Shown here in pieces: positions 40,276-41,172 of a stretch of 41,172 bases of DNA; the first letter of the stretch is position 1, and the number at the start of each line of letters is the position of its first letter. This DNA is from Acidimicrobiales bacterium. Its GTDB lineage: Bacteria; Actinomycetota; Acidimicrobiia; Acidimicrobiales; CADCSY01. Below the pieces are notes generated by a model. That model was not told the origin of the DNA, did not search any database, and saw nothing but the letters and a program-made list of their open reading frames with translations. The translations under genes were made by a program, and so were the position numbers. The stretch is from the NCBI GenBank assembly GCA_035512495.1, contig DATKDW010000072.1, forward strand, positions 1-41,172. Direction: 5' to 3'.

Positions 40276-40599
40276 GCAAGCGCTCCGGTAGGCGGCGGTC
40301 CGGGAACGATGCCGCGCGGGATTCGGGGACAAGCCGTGGGAAGCACCGGCGTCGACCACCCGGCATTCGGGGATGGTGCCGTCGCGGAGATCGACGCCGG
40401 CGTCATGTGGCCTGTCATCGCTCGAGGTGCGGGGCGTGTCCTCGTGCTGACGGGTTCGTAAACACGCTTGAGAAAGATTGACGGGCGAACGACACAAGCG
40501 GACACACACCAGAGATCCTTTCGAGCTCCCGCCGGGTCAGGTGCTCGGCGGCATCTCCGACCACCCGGGACCGATGGTGGTCCGGATCTGGACGACAGT
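40276..40599. other. Gene-poor stretch after repeat G
   Basis: No convincing gene. A plus-strand frame that opens inside repeat G and ends at 40461 has unnatural composition and no ribosome site. If repeat G closes the array, this is the junction between array and chromosome, or the start of a further unit carrying the DUF6351-type gene. Confidence 0.4.
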
Positions 40600-40639
40600 T
40601 ACCGTCGCGGTCATGTCTTGTACCGTCGCGGTCATGTCT
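40600..40639 (+). repeat. 19-bp tandem direct repeat before the DUF6351-type gene
   Basis: TACCGTCGCGGTCATGTCT occurs at 40600-40618 and again, identical, at 40621-40639 (period 21, two helical turns). It ends 14 bases before the next start codon. It could be a regulator-binding pair or a leader element. Confidence 0.7.
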
Positions 40640-40653
40640 GGGATCGGTTCGCA

Positions 40654-41172
40654 ATGAGAACCCACCGACTCCTGGCAGCGGTGGTGATGCTGTTGTTTGG
40701 GCTCTGCATTGCCTCTGCGCCCATGGCGTCCGCCCGGACCGGCGCGGACCAGATGGCTGTGCCTGCGTATTCCTCCTTCGACCCGATCGACAACGGCGAT
40801 GCCGTGCAGGTCCGCACGTTGTCGAGTCGCGCTGACCTCGTCAGCGGTGGTGATGCGTTCGTCGAGATCGTCGTGCCGGCCGGGTCCGACCTCACCGCCG
40901 TGGTGGTCGATGTCGACGGTGTCGACGTTTCGTCCTCCTTCGTCGCCGCCGGTCCGGGTCTGCGAGGCCTGGTCAGGGTGCTCCCGGTCGGTTCCAGCGT
41001 GATCACGGCCACGCTGTCCGACGGCAGCGGTGCGCGGCTCGACGTGGTGAACGCGGCTCAGGGTGGTCCGGTGTTCTCCGGGCCGTTGATCGAGCCTTGG
41101 ACGTGCACCAATGGTTCGGAGGAGCCGGACTGCAGCCAGGACCCGACGGTCAACTTCTACTACCGGTCGACG
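40654..41172 (+). CDS. Secreted DUF6351-type protein, N-terminal part (partial)
   Basis: Open from ATG 40654 to the window end (173 codons, no stop). MRTHRLLAAVVMLLFGLCIA with SAPMASA is a signal peptide with a probable AxA-type cleavage site. The mature part reads QVRTLSSRADLVSGGDAFVE, VVVDVDGVDVSSSF, GLVRVLPVGSSVITATLSDG and GGPVFSGPLIEPWTCTNGSE, which is the usual N-terminal beta-domain of large exported DUF6351 proteins, thought to be alpha/beta-hydrolase-like. The catalytic part is beyond the window, so activity cannot be judged. Confidence 0.72.
   Translation, partial: MRTHRLLAAVVMLLFGLCIASAPMASARTGADQMAVPAYSSFDPIDNGDAVQVRTLSSRADLVSGGDAFVEIVVPAGSDLTAVVVDVDGVDVSSSFVAAGPGLRGLVRVLPVGSSVITATLSDGSGARLDVVNAAQGGPVFSGPLIEPWTCTNGSEEPDCSQDPTVNFYYRST

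Noticed and set aside
40250-40461. Small plus-strand gene after repeat G
   Set aside because: It begins within the repeat, has no ribosome site and no natural-looking sequence pattern.
1-41172. CRISPR array, tRNA/rRNA gene, insertion sequence, phage integrase or integron integrase
   Set aside because: None was found by eye on either strand; the only periodic elements are the two-box repeats, which are 0.5-2.5 kb apart.

Overview
The window comes from a high-GC bacterial chromosome, most likely an actinomycete of the Acidimicrobiia type (Iamia/Ilumatobacter-like). This placement is inference. It rests on the strong G/C third-position bias, GTG starts, overlapping GTGA/ATGA gene junctions, Gram-positive LexA boxes of the form CGAAC-N4-GTTCG, the lexA / LysM protein / nrdR neighbourhood familiar from actinobacteria, and the set of metabolic families.

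Positions 1-5332 hold housekeeping genes: the 3' end of miaA, dapF, hflX, and a lysine/diaminopimelate cluster (a dapC-like aminotransferase divergent from dapD-dapE). Positions 5349-8719 hold an SOS block. A membrane-anchored subtilase lies downstream of lexA. Divergent from lexA is a small LysM membrane protein, the likely SOS division inhibitor, with two perfect LexA boxes in front of it. nrdR and a tiny lysine-rich protein follow. Positions 8735-12649 hold a RibD_C-type reductase, a lone molybdopterin oxidoreductase and an SDR dehydrogenase. nrdJ (13189-16008) is a B12-dependent ribonucleotide reductase with a good promoter and two NrdR-box-like palindromes one helical-repeat multiple apart, so nrdR at 8052 probably represses it. 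A strong hairpin follows nrdJ.

Positions 16406-21970 form a signalling operon: a hybrid histidine kinase with an internally deleted receiver domain, an isochorismatase-fold protein lacking its catalytic Asp and Lys, and a PAS-PAS-GGDEF-EAL-REC protein. Positions 22038-31101 are ordinary accessory metabolism: a secreted phosphodiester glycosidase, a diacylglycerol-kinase-like lipid kinase, a translationally coupled FAD oxidase and ThDP enzyme, an unknown protein, a crotonase, a GlsB/YeaQ protein and a P450. A vapBC toxin-antitoxin pair and a wrecked XRE regulator follow at 31158-32098.

From about 32090 to 40275 the character changes. Eight copies of one short two-box element, all in the same orientation, cut the DNA into single-gene (once two-gene) units: a two-lobed aspartyl protease, a catalytically gutted APH-type kinase, a SoxR/Rieske pair, a membrane serine hydrolase, two 89-residue ABM-like proteins and a dodecin. 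Each element has a GGCGCnCnTAAC-like box and a GATCGGCGCKTA-like box, 36-38 or 50-51 nt apart. The layout (mixed functions, both gene orientations, repeats of one polarity at every boundary, a toxin-antitoxin module at the edge) looks like an integron-style gene-cassette array. However, the repeat is not a textbook attC site and no integrase lies in the window. This array is the most interesting feature here. The window ends inside a secreted DUF6351-type protein whose leader carries a 19-bp tandem repeat.
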